DNA of 64,000 nucleotides from Paraburkholderia sp. BL25I1N1. Lineage in GTDB: Bacteria; Pseudomonadota; Gammaproteobacteria; Burkholderiales; Burkholderiaceae. The translations under genes were made by a program, and so were the position numbers. The stretch's first letter is position 1. Each line of letters starts with the position of its first letter. Below are positions 36,548 through 45,542 of the stretch, piece by piece. The notes under the pieces are model-generated. The model made no database searches, had not been told where the DNA came from, and saw only the letters and a list, made by a program, of their open reading frames with translations. The stretch lies in the NCBI RefSeq assembly GCF_003002025.1, contig NZ_PVZB01000005.1, positions 1 to 64,000 of the forward strand, read 5' to 3'.

Positions 36548-37453
36548 ATGCTCATTCACCCCAATTTCGACCCCATTGCCATTCATCTGGGGCCGCTCGC
36601 CGTGCGCTGGTATGGACTGATGTACCTCGTCGCGTTCATCGCGGCGATCGTGGTCGGCCGGTTGCGGCTGCGTTTGCCGTATGTCGCCGCGCAAGGCTGG
36701 ACCGTCAAGGATATCGACGACATGCTGTTTTACGGCGTGCTGGGCACGATTCTCGGCGGCCGGCTCGGCTACGTGTTGTTCTACAAGGCGAGCTTTTATT
36801 TCGCGCATCCGCTCGACATCTTCAAGGTCTGGGAAGGCGGCATGTCGTTTCACGGCGGCTTTCTCGGCGTGACGCTGGCCATGGTGCTGTTCGCGTATCA
36901 GCGCAAACGCTCGTGGTTGCAGGTCACCGATTTCGTCGCGCCGATGGTGCCGACCGGCCTCGCGGCAGGGCGTCTCGGCAATTTCATCAACGGCGAGTTG
37001 TGGGGCCGCGTGACCGATCCGTCGGCGCCGTGGGCCATGTTGTTTCCAGGCGCCGCGCCCGACGACGCCGCGTGGCTCACCGCGCATCCGCAACTGGCCG
37101 CGCAATGGCATCTGAACGAAGTGTTCGCGCAATATCACATGCTGCCGCGCCATCCTTCGGAACTGTATGAAATCGCGCTGGAAGGCGTCGCGCTGTTCTT
37201 CGTGCTGTTCTTCTTCTCACGCAAGCCGAAGCCGATGGGCGCGATTTCCGCCGTGTTTCTGATCGGCTACGGCCTCGCGCGCTTCACGGTCGAATTCGCG
37301 CGCGAGCCGGACGACTTCCTCGGCTTGCTGGCCATGGGACTGTCCATGGGGCAATGGTTGTCGCTGCCGATGATCGTCGTCGGTATCGGCATGCTGGTGT
37401 GGTCTTATCGCCGCGCGCGCCACGAACCGGCACAGGCGGTCAGCGCGAACTGA
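36548..37453 (+). CDS. lgt: prolipoprotein diacylglyceryl transferase
   Basis: A 301-residue polytopic membrane enzyme with seven hydrophobic segments. Conserved motifs are [10 protein letters not shown] and the Lgt signature [17 protein letters not shown], plus [12 protein letters not shown]. It transfers diacylglycerol to the lipobox cysteine of lipoproteins. A terminator follows the gene. Slightly Lys/Arg-rich C-terminus; nothing unusual. Confidence 0.94.
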   Translation: MLIHPNFDPIAIHLGPLAVRWYGLMYLVAFIAAIVVGRLRLRLPYVAAQGWTVKDIDDMLFYGVLGTILGGRLGYVLFYKASFYFAHPLDIFKVWEGGMSFHGGFLGVTLAMVLFAYQRKRSWLQVTDFVAPMVPTGLAAGRLGNFINGELWGRVTDPSAPWAMLFPGAAPDDAAWLTAHPQLAAQWHLNEVFAQYHMLPRHPSELYEIALEGVALFFVLFFFSRKPKPMGAISAVFLIGYGLARFTVEFAREPDDFLGLLAMGLSMGQWLSLPMIVVGIGMLVWSYRRARHEPAQAVSAN

Positions 37454-37487
37454 CCGCTACGGTTTATCGTGGCGAGTGGTCAAATGA

Positions 37488-37515
37488 GAAAAGCCGCGCG
37501 AGCGGCTTTTCTTTT
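37488..37515 (+). terminator. rho-independent terminator after lgt
   Basis: GAAAAGCCGC, a GCGA tetraloop, then GCGGCTTTTC followed by TTTT form a strong stem 35 bases after the lgt stop. The A-tract on the left arm could also serve the convergent SIMPL gene, making it bidirectional. Confidence 0.85.
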
Positions 37516-37551
37516 ACTGCGTCGAAGCAGCGCCTCTAACACCAGGAAGCG

Positions 37552-38283
37552 TTATTTCATCTGCACCGAGCCCGACACGTTGACGGTCACCGTCGACGTT
37601 CCGCCTTCGATCGGCACCGGCGCCGCGGCCTTTGCGTCGGCGCCCATGGCGCGCGCGCTCATCATCATCACCGGACGCGGCATCACGCCGTTGTGGCCGA
37701 CGTTGACCTCGCGAATCGAATAACCGCTGTAGCCGAACGCCTGCGCGGACGAAGCGGCCTGCTCGCGGAACGACTTGATCGCTTCGCCGGTGAGCTTCTG
37801 CTCCGCGGCGCGCTGCGCTTCAGGCGAGAGCGAGAACTGCACATTGCCGACCTGCATGATCGATGCCATCTGACCCGCGAGCTTTGACACCGCGGCGAAG
37901 TCGTGCGATTCGAGCACGATCTCCGTGCGGCCGCGCCATGCGGAAATGCGCCCGTCACGGTCGGTGGACGGATAGATCGAGAACGAGCCCGTGCGCGCCG
38001 TCACGCCGCTCACACCCTTGGCTTTTTGCAGCGCCGAATCGGCGCGCTGGTTCAGCGTTGACGTGAGCGCCGACGGATCGCTCGCTTCCTGCTCATAGAA
38101 CAGCGTGATATCGACGACGTCTTGCGGCACTTCAGCGCTGGCCTGCGCGTTCAACGACAGCACGCCGGCCGGCTGATATTGGCCGGTGCTTTGCGCGCGT
38201 GCCATGGCCGGCGTGAGTGCGAGCGCGGCGGGCGCGGCGCAGACGAGAGCGAAAGCGAGTGCACGTGCGGTGTTTTTCGTCAT
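37552..38283 (-). CDS. SIMPL domain (DUF541) exported protein
   Basis: A 243-residue protein with a signal peptide (about 32 residues ending AlaArgAlaGln) and a SIMPL domain (GVLSLNAQASAEVPQDVVDI at the start, NVQFSLSPEA and YSIREVNVG later). I chose 38283 because AAGGAG lies 7 bases upstream. SIMPL proteins are periplasmic or outer-membrane oligomers of poorly defined function, some linked to oxidative stress. It stands alone between lgt and the EVE gene. Confidence 0.88.
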   Translation of the reverse strand: MTKNTARALAFALVCAAPAALALTPAMARAQSTGQYQPAGVLSLNAQASAEVPQDVVDITLFYEQEASDPSALTSTLNQRADSALQKAKGVSGVTARTGSFSIYPSTDRDGRISAWRGRTEIVLESHDFAAVSKLAGQMASIMQVGNVQFSLSPEAQRAAEQKLTGEAIKSFREQAASSAQAFGYSGYSIREVNVGHNGVMPRPVMMMSARAMGADAKAAAPVPIEGGTSTVTVNVSGSVQMK

Positions 38284-38457
38284 TGTTGGACTCCTTGCTT
38301 GAACAGGTTGTGCACGATTGGTGCAAACGCCGCGCCGTGGCATGGCGTTTGCGAGATCGTTAGGCGCTTGTAACCTGAGCTTGGTTCCCGGGTTTGACGT
38401 TGCTTTAACGTTTGCGTGTACACAAATACGCGCCACGCATTCATCGTGCATGCACGA

Positions 38458-38916
38458 TCAGGCGAGCCGTTTGGTGATGAATCGCCATTCGGCCTCGGTC
38501 ACCGGTGTGATCGACAGGCGGTTGCCTTTGGCGAGCACGCGCATGTCCGCGAGTTCGTCGTGCTCGCGTAACGCAGCGAGCGGAATAAGCGGAATCTTCT
38601 TCTTGAACACCACATCGACGAGCACCCAGCGGGGCGTTTCCTGCGACGACTTGGCGTCGTAGTAGGGGCTCTTCTTGTCGAACTGCGTCGGGTCGGAATA
38701 CGCAGCGGACGATACCTCCGCAATGCCCGCGATGCCAGGCTCCGGACAGCTCGAGTGATAGAACAGCACACCGTCGCCGACCTGCATCATGTCGCGCATG
38801 AAGTTGCGCGCCTGATAGTTGCGCACGCCGGTCCACGGCAATGTGCGATGCGGTGCGTTGGCGAGATGGTCGATGCTTGCTTCGTCCGGTTCGGACTTCA
38901 TTAGCCAGTAGCGCAT
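38458..38916 (-). CDS. EVE domain protein
   Basis: A 152-residue EVE (PUA-like) protein. It starts RYWLMKSEPDE, the hallmark of the family, and has WTGVRNYQARNFMRDM and GDGVLFYHSSC. EVE domains bind modified bases in DNA or RNA, and in bacteria they are often near tRNA, 6S RNA or cell-division genes. Here it lies downstream of 6S RNA and zapA on the same strand. Confidence 0.9.
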   Translation of the reverse strand: MRYWLMKSEPDEASIDHLANAPHRTLPWTGVRNYQARNFMRDMMQVGDGVLFYHSSCPEPGIAGIAEVSSAAYSDPTQFDKKSPYYDAKSSQETPRWVLVDVVFKKKIPLIPLAALREHDELADMRVLAKGNRLSITPVTEAEWRFITKRLA

Positions 38917-38983
38917 GAATCGAATTGAACGTTAGGGGTTGAAGATGCGGAAGAAATCGGCGAACGAAAAACAGCGCCCAAAG

Positions 38984-39015
38984 AAAAACGGCACCGAACC
39001 GAAGTCCGATGCCGT
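38984..39015 (-). terminator. terminator downstream of 6S RNA
   Basis: On the minus strand, ACGGCATCGGAC, a short TTCG-type loop and GTTCGGTGCCGT are followed by five T. The stem has one mismatch. It directly follows the 6S RNA 3' region and would define the end of the primary transcript. Confidence 0.8.
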
Positions 39016-39017
39016 TC

Positions 39018-39190
39018 TAAATAAGGTCCCCGCCTTAGCCGCTAGGCCGGCATCCTGAACCGGGGGTTCAGAATTGGTCGCAGTTAGCAACACTTCGGGT
39101 ACATCAGACAGAGTGACGCGCACACCCGTGCTACAAATTTCCGCAACCGTGCACATGGCATTGGTTCAAGGAATATATGACCTTGGCGAA
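39018..39190 (-). ncRNA. ssrS: 6S RNA
   Basis: Read on the minus strand, the segment has the 6S architecture: a closing stem (AAGGTC at 39179-39184 with GACCTT at 39023-39028), a central open region, and the 3'-side hairpin CTGAACC-CCC-GGTTCAG that corresponds to the TTGAACC hairpin of E. coli 6S RNA. It is followed by GCCTAGCGGCTAAGGCGGGG, familiar from betaproteobacterial 6S. It lies downstream of zapA, the conserved location, and is followed by a terminator. 6S RNA binds the sigma-70 holoenzyme in stationary phase. End points are approximate. Confidence 0.85.
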
Positions 39191-39338
39191 CCAGGCAGGG
39201 AAGCTAAACCGATGAAGCTAAAAAAACGAACTACCGATTGACCTCAAACGTTTGCTGAATCTTGCACGCCTTGTGCTCACACATTCCGTTTGAATCCGCC
39301 GCCGATCTCAGGACCGGCAGCACGATAACACATGTACC

Positions 39339-39653
39339 TTATTGCACGCTGTACTGCTCAATCACAGTACCTAGTTGTTCGTTCATTTGATGCATTGTAC
39401 GCCGGATTTCTTCAGCGGGAAATGCTTCTCCGTGTCTCACGCTCGATTGCAGTCTAAGCAGTTCCGATGCCAGCGACAGGGCAGCCATGACGGCAATGCG
39501 ATCCGTGCCGCGCACGTTGCTGTTATTGCGGATCTTCGACATTTCGGCGTCGACGCGTGCAACCGCTTCGAGCAGCGCCGCTTCCGTTTCCGGCGAGCAG
39601 GCGAGGCGATAGGGCACGCCGAGAATCGATACTTCGATCTGCTTGGTGGTCAT
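39339..39653 (-). CDS. zapA: cell division protein ZapA
   Basis: A 104-residue ZapA. It starts KQIEVSILGVPYRLACSPE and contains the helical dimerisation part (TDRIAVMAALSLASELL). It bundles FtsZ protofilaments at the division site. Its ATG overlaps the stop of the upstream coiled-coil gene (ATGA), so the two are translationally coupled. 6S RNA lies downstream. Confidence 0.92.
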   Translation of the reverse strand: MTTKQIEVSILGVPYRLACSPETEAALLEAVARVDAEMSKIRNNSNVRGTDRIAVMAALSLASELLRLQSSVRHGEAFPAEEIRRTMHQMNEQLGTVIEQYSVQ

Positions 39654-40006
39654 GCATTTTCTCCGTGGCGGGTCACGTCGCTCCCGGCTTCGGCTACTTG
39701 CTGAGCCGGCTCGAGCAGATCGAGCTGGTTGTCCGGCTCACTGTGCGCGCGCGCACGCGGTAGCTTCTCGAGGATCGCGTTCAGGCGCACTTGTGCGTCG
39801 TCGATCTTCGCCGAAAGCGCGTCGCGTTCCGCCTGCAGCGCGTTACGTTCCTCGCGCAGCATTGCAAGTTCCGTGCGCGTGGCTTCGGCGTCGGCGCGCG
39901 ATTGCGCGAGTTGCTCTTCGAGCGCGAGTCGCGCCTCATTGTGGCGCTGGCTGATCGCGATCAGCTTGCCGATATTTTGTGAAAGTGTTTCGAGTTCGGT
40001 GAGCAT
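39650..40006 (-). CDS. zapB: ZapB-like coiled-coil protein
   Basis: A 118-residue protein. Residues 1-80 form an uninterrupted heptad coiled coil (ETLSQNIGKLIAISQRHNEA, then Glu/Arg/Leu/Ala-rich), followed by an acidic flexible tail. It matches the DUF904/ZapB-like proteins that precede zapA in Burkholderiales and cooperate with ZapA at the Z ring. The assignment rests on coiled-coil content and position rather than on strong sequence motifs. Confidence 0.72.
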   Translation of the reverse strand: MLTELETLSQNIGKLIAISQRHNEARLALEEQLAQSRADAEATRTELAMLREERNALQAERDALSAKIDDAQVRLNAILEKLPRARAHSEPDNQLDLLEPAQQVAEAGSDVTRHGENA

Positions 40007-40228
40007 CTGCTGCGTCCTCTAAAGACATCGCATTTTAGCGCGGAATGTCGCAGGTTCCGACAATTGTCTCGTTTCGAGACGTAACAACATCGCTTTGTGC
40101 AGGCTTTTTATCGACCATATGATGAAAAAGTACTCACGTGTCGGACAAGAGCCTGCACTTAACAGAACACATGGCCTGCGATCTCGCCATTCTTGACGGA
40201 CTCCGAGGCCGCTCCTAAACTGCCCGCA
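40007..40228. other. intergenic region between zapB and the B12 riboswitch
   Basis: The divergent region contains the promoters of zapB-zapA (minus) and of the riboswitch-btuB transcript (plus). AT-rich segments near 40070-40135 are the best promoter candidates. No gene is visible. Confidence 0.4.
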
Positions 40229-40480
40229 CTCTGGTGCCCGCGTGCGGCATTTTTTCAACGGCCCACGCAGTTAAACGGGAAGCAGGGCGCGCGGTTCATC
40301 TGGATTCAGCTAAACGCGCCAACCTGCGCTGCCCCCGCAACGGTAAGCGACCGCATTCGTCATGCAAGTCGATCCCGCTCGCGAGCTGGAAGTTCAACTC
40401 GCGAGTGTGCCACTGCGCGTCTCGCGTGGGAAGGCGGGATCGATGCGTCGCCAGCCCGGATACCGGCCAGAGGGAGAGGC
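40229..40480 (+). ncRNA. cobalamin riboswitch
   Basis: The conserved B12-riboswitch elements occur in order: an opening GGTGCCCGCG stem, ACGGGAAGC, the CCTGCGCTGCCCCCGCAACGG core with TAAGCGA, the B12 box GCCACTG at 40409-40415, GGGAAGGCG, and AGCCCGGATACCGGCC near 40454-40469. It ends about 100 bases upstream of btuB. It should repress btuB and the following cobalamin genes when adenosylcobalamin is plentiful. A long reading frame crosses the region but is not coding. Confidence 0.95.
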
Positions 40481-40576
40481 ACGTCCCGCGCGAAAATGTT
40501 AAATACGCGGGCGCCTCGTTACGCATCGGCCTGCGGGGAAGCGGGCCGCGCACGCTATCCACAGGACGTTCACCCC

Positions 40577-42478
40577 ATGCTGTCCCCCTTCGCCCGCGCG
40601 GCGCTGCTCGCCTTTTCGAGCCTGCCGATCGTGGTGCACGCGCAAGCTGCGTCTTCATCTTCTGCTTCATCTGCTTCGTCTCCGTCGGCGGATTCTTCGG
40701 GCCCGGTGTCCTCTTCGGCGGTGCTGTCGCCCGTGGTGGTGACCGCGGATCGCACGCCGCAAGCGCTCGCCGACACGATCCCGCAGACCTCGCTGTTCGA
40801 TCAGCAGGATATCGCCGACACCACCGCGACCGATTTGCCCGGCCTGCTGCAATTCGCGCCCGGCGCGCAAATCTCGCGCACAGGTGGTCCCGGTTCGACG
40901 ACGAGCCTCTCTTTGCGCGGCGCGTCGTCGACGCAATCGCTGCTGCTGATCGACGGCGTGCGCGTCGATTCGGTGAGCCTGGGCGCCCCGCAACTCGCGC
41001 AGATTCCACTCGACCAGATCGATCACGTGGAGGTGGTAAACGGCAACGTGTCGGCGTTATATGGCTCGGGCGCGATCGGCGGTGTGGTGCAGGTGTTCAC
41101 GAAAAACGGCGGCGATCACCCGCCGCGTTTCAATTTTTCGCTCGGCTACGGCAGCTATCACACGCAGACGCAGCAGGCGGGCGTGAACGGTGCATTGGAC
41201 AAGGACGGCAACACGACCTTCAGCATTTCGCTCGCGCGTTCGAAGGACGACGGCTTCTCGTCGCTGAACACGAAGGAGGCGCCCAGCGCCAATCCGAATG
41301 CGAACGGCTATCTGAACGAGAGCATCTCGGCTTCGCTGCGCCACAAGTTCAACGACAAATGGGACGCCGGCGCCAGTTACTTTCAGTCGAATGGCAACAA
41401 CAGTTACGACAACGCGTACGGCGTGCCAACCGATGTGAACAACCTGTATAGCAAGGTGCGCCAGGTCTCGGTGTTCGCGAACGGCAGGCTGACCGACTGG
41501 TGGACCACGCACTTCATCGTCGCCGAAGGCGACGACCGCAGCGTGTCGAACACCAACGGCGTGTACAACGGCCGCTTCGATACCGACAATCGCCAGTACA
41601 CATGGCAGAACGATTTCGCGCTGGCCGCGCAGCAGAAACTGCAGGTCGGCTATGAGCATCTCGATCAAAGCCTCGATTCGGACACGTTCGCGGCGCCGGA
41701 CCGTCATGTGGATTCGGGCTTCGCCGGCTATACGGGACGCTTCGGGCGCAACCAGTTTCAGGCCAACGTTCGGCGCGACCAGTATTCCGATTTCGGCGGA
41801 GCGAACAGTTACTATCTCGGCTACGGTTTCGACGTCACCGGCCATTGGAAGGTGACCGCAAGCTATTCGGATTCGTTTCGCGCGCCGAGCTTCGACGATC
41901 TGTACTATCCGATCAGCGGCAATCCGGCGATCCAACCGGAGCGCAGCCATTCGATCGAAGCCGCGCTGCAGTACGCATCGAATGCGCTCGGCGTGATGCG
42001 CCTTTCCGCATTCCAGACGCGCTATTCGAATCTGATTAACTATGAGCAGGTGACGCCCGGCATCTATCTGGCCGAGAACGTCGGGCATGCGAAGGTGCAG
42101 GGCATCGAAGGATCGTGGAGCGGCCATGTCGGCAAGACGGACGTGCGCGCGTCGCTGACGCTGCAAAATCCCGTCGACCTCGACAACGATGCCGACCTCG
42201 TGCGGCGCGCCCGGCGCTTCGGCGCGCTGACGGTGAACCGCAGCATCGCCGGGTGGCGCGTGGGCGGCGAGTGGATCGTGAGCGGCCCGAGCAACGACAG
42301 CAGCGGCAAGCTGGGCGGCTATGGCGTGGTGAATCTGTCGGCGCGCTACAACATCACGAAAGCATGGTACGTGGCCGCGCAAATCCAGAATCTGTTGGAC
42401 AAGGACTATGAAACGGCCTACTCGTATAACTCGCCACGGCGCGGTGCGTATCTCACGGTTGGTTGGCAGCAGCAGTGA
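40577..42478 (+). CDS. btuB: TonB-dependent vitamin B12 receptor
   Basis: A 633-residue outer-membrane receptor. A signal peptide (about 24 residues) is followed by a Ser-rich stretch and a TonB box (PVVVTADRTPQ). The plug domain has TGGPGSTTSLSLRGASSTQ and LLIDGVRVDSVS, and the barrel ends in a strand closing with Trp-Gln-Gln. Start at 40577 gives the signal peptide, while the ORF continues upstream through the riboswitch. BtuB imports cobalamin and cobinamides. It heads the btuB-btuC-btuD-cobT-cobS-cobC operon. Confidence 0.93.
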   Translation: MLSPFARAALLAFSSLPIVVHAQAASSSSASSASSPSADSSGPVSSSAVLSPVVVTADRTPQALADTIPQTSLFDQQDIADTTATDLPGLLQFAPGAQISRTGGPGSTTSLSLRGASSTQSLLLIDGVRVDSVSLGAPQLAQIPLDQIDHVEVVNGNVSALYGSGAIGGVVQVFTKNGGDHPPRFNFSLGYGSYHTQTQQAGVNGALDKDGNTTFSISLARSKDDGFSSLNTKEAPSANPNANGYLNESISASLRHKFNDKWDAGASYFQSNGNNSYDNAYGVPTDVNNLYSKVRQVSVFANGRLTDWWTTHFIVAEGDDRSVSNTNGVYNGRFDTDNRQYTWQNDFALAAQQKLQVGYEHLDQSLDSDTFAAPDRHVDSGFAGYTGRFGRNQFQANVRRDQYSDFGGANSYYLGYGFDVTGHWKVTASYSDSFRAPSFDDLYYPISGNPAIQPERSHSIEAALQYASNALGVMRLSAFQTRYSNLINYEQVTPGIYLAENVGHAKVQGIEGSWSGHVGKTDVRASLTLQNPVDLDNDADLVRRARRFGALTVNRSIAGWRVGGEWIVSGPSNDSSGKLGGYGVVNLSARYNITKAWYVAAQIQNLLDKDYETAYSYNSPRRGAYLTVGWQQQ

Positions 42479-42508
42479 CGCTTGCGCCCTCCTGTTGAGT
42501 TCGCGCGG

Positions 42509-43561
42509 ATGAATCGCCATTCGAGTTCGATGCCCGCGACACTGCGCGTGATGAGCGCGAAGCGCGCGGCCGCGATCTGGCTGGCGCTCGCTTTGATTGC
42601 GCTGGCGGTGCTGATGGCGTCGCTCGCGCTCGGCAGCGTATCGCTCGCGCCGATGCGCGTGCTGGCGGCGCTGATGCCGTCGCATGCGCCGTCTGTCGGT
42701 GCCGCCGACCTGACTGCGGAAATCGTCCGCACGTTGCGATTGCCGCGCGCGGTGGCCGGCTTCGCCTGCGGCGCGTTGCTCGCGTTGGCCGGCGCGTTGC
42801 TGCAGGTGCTGTTGCGTAATCCGCTGGCTGAGCCCTACGTGTTGGGCGTATCGGGCGGTGCGGCGAGCTTCGCGCTGGTCGCGATGATCGCCGGTTGCGC
42901 ATGGTGGATCGTCGACGCAAGCGCATTCGCCGGCGCGTTCGTATCGATCCTGCTGGTGCTCGGCCTCGCGCGCCGCGAGTTGTGGCGCGGCGAACCGCAG
43001 GACACCTCGCCGCGTTTGCTGCTGACCGGCGCGGTGATCGCGGCGGGCTGGGGCGCGCTGATTACTTTGCTGCTCAACCTCGCGCCGGATAACCGCTTGC
43101 GCGGCATGCTGTTCTGGCTGACCGGCGACCTCAACGGCGGCGCGATGCCGTGGACGGCGCTCGTCGCGCTTGTCATCGTGCTGGTTGCGATCGTGCCCGC
43201 CGCGCCGCGTCTGAATGTGCTGCTGCGTGGCGACGCCGCCGCGCAGGCGTTAGGCGTCGCGGTGATGCCGCTGCGTCTGCGGGTGTATCTGGTGGCCTCG
43301 CTCGCCGCGGCCGCGGCGGTGACGACGGCGGGCACCATCGGCTTTGTCGGACTGGTCGTGCCGCACATGATGCGGCTCGCGTTCGGCAACGATCAGCGCA
43401 TGCTGCTGCCGGCCGCCGCGCTCGGCGGCGGCGTCGCGGTGATGGGCGCGGACCTGATCGCGCGCACCGTGATCGCGCCGGCGCAGTTGCCGGTCGGCGT
43501 GATTACGTCGATCATCGGTGTGCCGGTGTTTCTGTGGATGCTGCTGCACAGGCGCCGATGA
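42509..43561 (+). CDS. btuC: cobalamin ABC transporter permease (FecCD family)
   Basis: A roughly 350-residue FecCD-family permease with about ten hydrophobic helices. Typical segments are LRLPRAVAGFACGALLALAGALLQ, NPLAEPYVLGVSGGA and GTIGFVGLVVPHMMRL. The start is uncertain: ATG 42509 is used, while a TTG at 42482 and an ATG at 42530 are also in frame. It lies 30 bases after btuB and overlaps the ATPase gene by four bases. Cobalamin specificity is inferred from the riboswitch and neighbours. Confidence 0.88.
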   Translation: MNRHSSSMPATLRVMSAKRAAAIWLALALIALAVLMASLALGSVSLAPMRVLAALMPSHAPSVGAADLTAEIVRTLRLPRAVAGFACGALLALAGALLQVLLRNPLAEPYVLGVSGGAASFALVAMIAGCAWWIVDASAFAGAFVSILLVLGLARRELWRGEPQDTSPRLLLTGAVIAAGWGALITLLLNLAPDNRLRGMLFWLTGDLNGGAMPWTALVALVIVLVAIVPAAPRLNVLLRGDAAAQALGVAVMPLRLRVYLVASLAAAAAVTTAGTIGFVGLVVPHMMRLAFGNDQRMLLPAAALGGGVAVMGADLIARTVIAPAQLPVGVITSIIGVPVFLWMLLHRRR

Positions 43562-44403
43562 TGCAAACCCGTCACGCTCCTTCTCATGAAGCTACCCTCA
43601 GCGCGCAACGTTTGACCTTGCGTGTCGGCGCGCGCACTTTGCTCGATGCCTTCACGCATACCTTCTATGCCGGCGAGATCTGGTGCATCGCCGGCCCGAA
43701 CGGCGCGGGCAAGACGACTTTGCTCTCCACGCTCGCGGGTTTGCTGCAACCGTCGGCGGGACATGTCGAACTCGATGGCGTGCACCTCGCCGACTGGCCG
43801 CCAATGCCGCTCGCGCAACGGCGCGCGCTGATGCCGCAAAGCGCGCCCGACGCATTCAGCGCGAGCGTGCTCGATATCGTGATGCTGAACCGCTTCCCGC
43901 ATCTCAGCGGCTGGGGCTGGGAGCGCGAAGCCGATCGCGAAGCGGCGCACGCGGCGCTGGATCTGTTGGGACTCGCCGCATTCGCCGCGCGCGATGTGCT
44001 GTCGCTTTCAGGCGGCGAGCGGCAACGCGTGGCGCTGGCGGCGGTGCTGTGCCAGGACGCGCCGTTGCTGTTGCTCGACGAACCGTTGTCGCATCTCGAT
44101 CTGCATCATCAGATCGACTGCCTCGAAGCGCTGGCCACGTGGACGCGCGAGCCTCGGCGTACAGTGATGTTTTCGTGCCACGACCTGAACCTCGCGCGCC
44201 GCTTTGCCACGCATGCGCTGCTGCTCGACGGCGCGGGCGGCGTGTATGCCGGACCGGTGCACGACGTGCTGACGCCCACGCTGGCGAGCCATGCATTCGG
44301 CTACCCGTTGATTCTGATTCGCGATGGCGAACACGAGGCGCTGATTCCCGCACCGCGCACGCGTCACGAATCGCCTGCCGGCCATGACACGCCGGCAAGC
44401 TGA
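43558..44403 (+). CDS. btuD: cobalamin ABC transporter ATP-binding protein
   Basis: A 281-residue ATPase. Walker A is GPNGAGKTTLLSTLAG (around residue 46), the signature LSGGERQR and Walker B LLLLDEPLSHLD are intact. It partners with the BtuC-like permease and BtuF. The start overlaps the permease stop (ATGA). A second ATG follows immediately and is equally possible. Confidence 0.9.
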   Translation: MMQTRHAPSHEATLSAQRLTLRVGARTLLDAFTHTFYAGEIWCIAGPNGAGKTTLLSTLAGLLQPSAGHVELDGVHLADWPPMPLAQRRALMPQSAPDAFSASVLDIVMLNRFPHLSGWGWEREADREAAHAALDLLGLAAFAARDVLSLSGGERQRVALAAVLCQDAPLLLLDEPLSHLDLHHQIDCLEALATWTREPRRTVMFSCHDLNLARRFATHALLLDGAGGVYAGPVHDVLTPTLASHAFGYPLILIRDGEHEALIPAPRTRHESPAGHDTPAS

Positions 44404-44438
44404 CCGCTTCATTCCAACATTCTCTTTCAGACACGCTC

Positions 44439-45500
44439 ATGACTTCATTGCCACGCTTGCCCGGATTGCCCGAAGTCGAACCGCTTGATCAAACGCTGCG
44501 TGACGAGTTGCAGCACATCATCGATACCAAGACGAAGCCGCCCGGCAGTCTCGGCCGGCTCGAAACGCTCGCGCGTCAGATGGGCCTGATCCAGCGCACC
44601 ACGCATCCCACCGTGACGCGCCCAGCGATGATCGTGTTCGCCGGCGACCACGGCGTTGCCGAGGAGGGCGTGAGCCCTTATCCGCAAGCGGTGACCGCGC
44701 AGATGGTCGCCAACTTTCTCGCGGGCGGCGCGGCGATCAATGCGTTGAGTCGCGTCTCGGGCATCGAACTCGAAGTCGTCAACGCGGGCATTGCGACGCC
44801 GTTGCCATCCACCGCGGGTCTTATCGACATTCCGATTATGGCTGGCACCCGCAACTTCGCGCGCGAACCGGCCATGAGCCGCGACCAGGCAATCGCCGCG
44901 ATGCAGGCGGGCGCGGCGCGCGTGCGGCATCACGCGGCGCTCGGCACCAATGTGATCGGCTTCGGCGAGATGGGGATCGCGAACACCTCGGCGGCCGCGT
45001 GTCTGATGAGCCGCTTGTGCGGCGTGCCGATCGACGAATGCGTCGGCCGCGGCACGGGGCTCGACAACGCGGGGCTCGCCAGGAAGCGCAACGTGCTGGC
45101 GTCGGCGCTCGCGCGTCACCCTGTGTCCAGCGATCCGCTCGACGTGCTCGCCACTTTCGGCGGCTTCGAGATCGCGATGATGGCAGGCGCGTATCTCGCG
45201 GCCGCCGAGGCGCGCATGACGATTCTGGTCGACGGCTTCATCGGCACCTCGGCCTTGCTGATCGCCGACGCCTTCGCGCCGAGCGTGCGCGAGTACTGCG
45301 TGTTCGCGCATGCGTCGAACGAAGCGGGGCATCGGCGCATGCTCGATCATTTCGGCGCGCTGCCGTTGCTGTCGCTCGACATGCGGCTCGGCGAAGGCAC
45401 CGGCGCGGCGCTCGCGGTGCCGTTATTGCGCGCGGCAACGGCGTTCGTCAACGAAATGGCGAGCTTCGAATCGGCCGGCGTCGCGAATCGCGATGCGTGA
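44439..45500 (+). CDS. cobT: nicotinate-nucleotide:dimethylbenzimidazole phosphoribosyltransferase
   Basis: A 353-residue CobT. Conserved KPPGSLGRLETLA near the N-terminus, VFAGDHGVAEEGVSPYP, and the GEMGIANTSAAAC and RLGEGTGAALA segments identify it. It activates the lower ligand as alpha-ribazole phosphate. It lies downstream of btuD and is followed by cobS. Confidence 0.95.
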   Translation: MTSLPRLPGLPEVEPLDQTLRDELQHIIDTKTKPPGSLGRLETLARQMGLIQRTTHPTVTRPAMIVFAGDHGVAEEGVSPYPQAVTAQMVANFLAGGAAINALSRVSGIELEVVNAGIATPLPSTAGLIDIPIMAGTRNFAREPAMSRDQAIAAMQAGAARVRHHAALGTNVIGFGEMGIANTSAAACLMSRLCGVPIDECVGRGTGLDNAGLARKRNVLASALARHPVSSDPLDVLATFGGFEIAMMAGAYLAAAEARMTILVDGFIGTSALLIADAFAPSVREYCVFAHASNEAGHRRMLDHFGALPLLSLDMRLGEGTGAALAVPLLRAATAFVNEMASFESAGVANRDA

Positions 45501-45542
45501 TCCGCTCGATCGCTCAGACAGAAGCGCACGCCTCGCTCAATC

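Noticed and set aside
38932..39156. 74-codon frame on the minus strand over the 6S RNA
   Set aside because: The sequence matches 6S RNA structure and terminator, and the translation resembles no protein family.
40193..40576. Open frame continuing upstream of btuB through the riboswitch
   Set aside because: The region has the conserved structure of a cobalamin riboswitch and no family-like protein sequence. The btuB signal peptide starts at 40577.
41057..42685. 542-codon minus-strand frame opposite btuB
   Set aside because: Arg/His/Val-rich shadow of btuB with no domain features.
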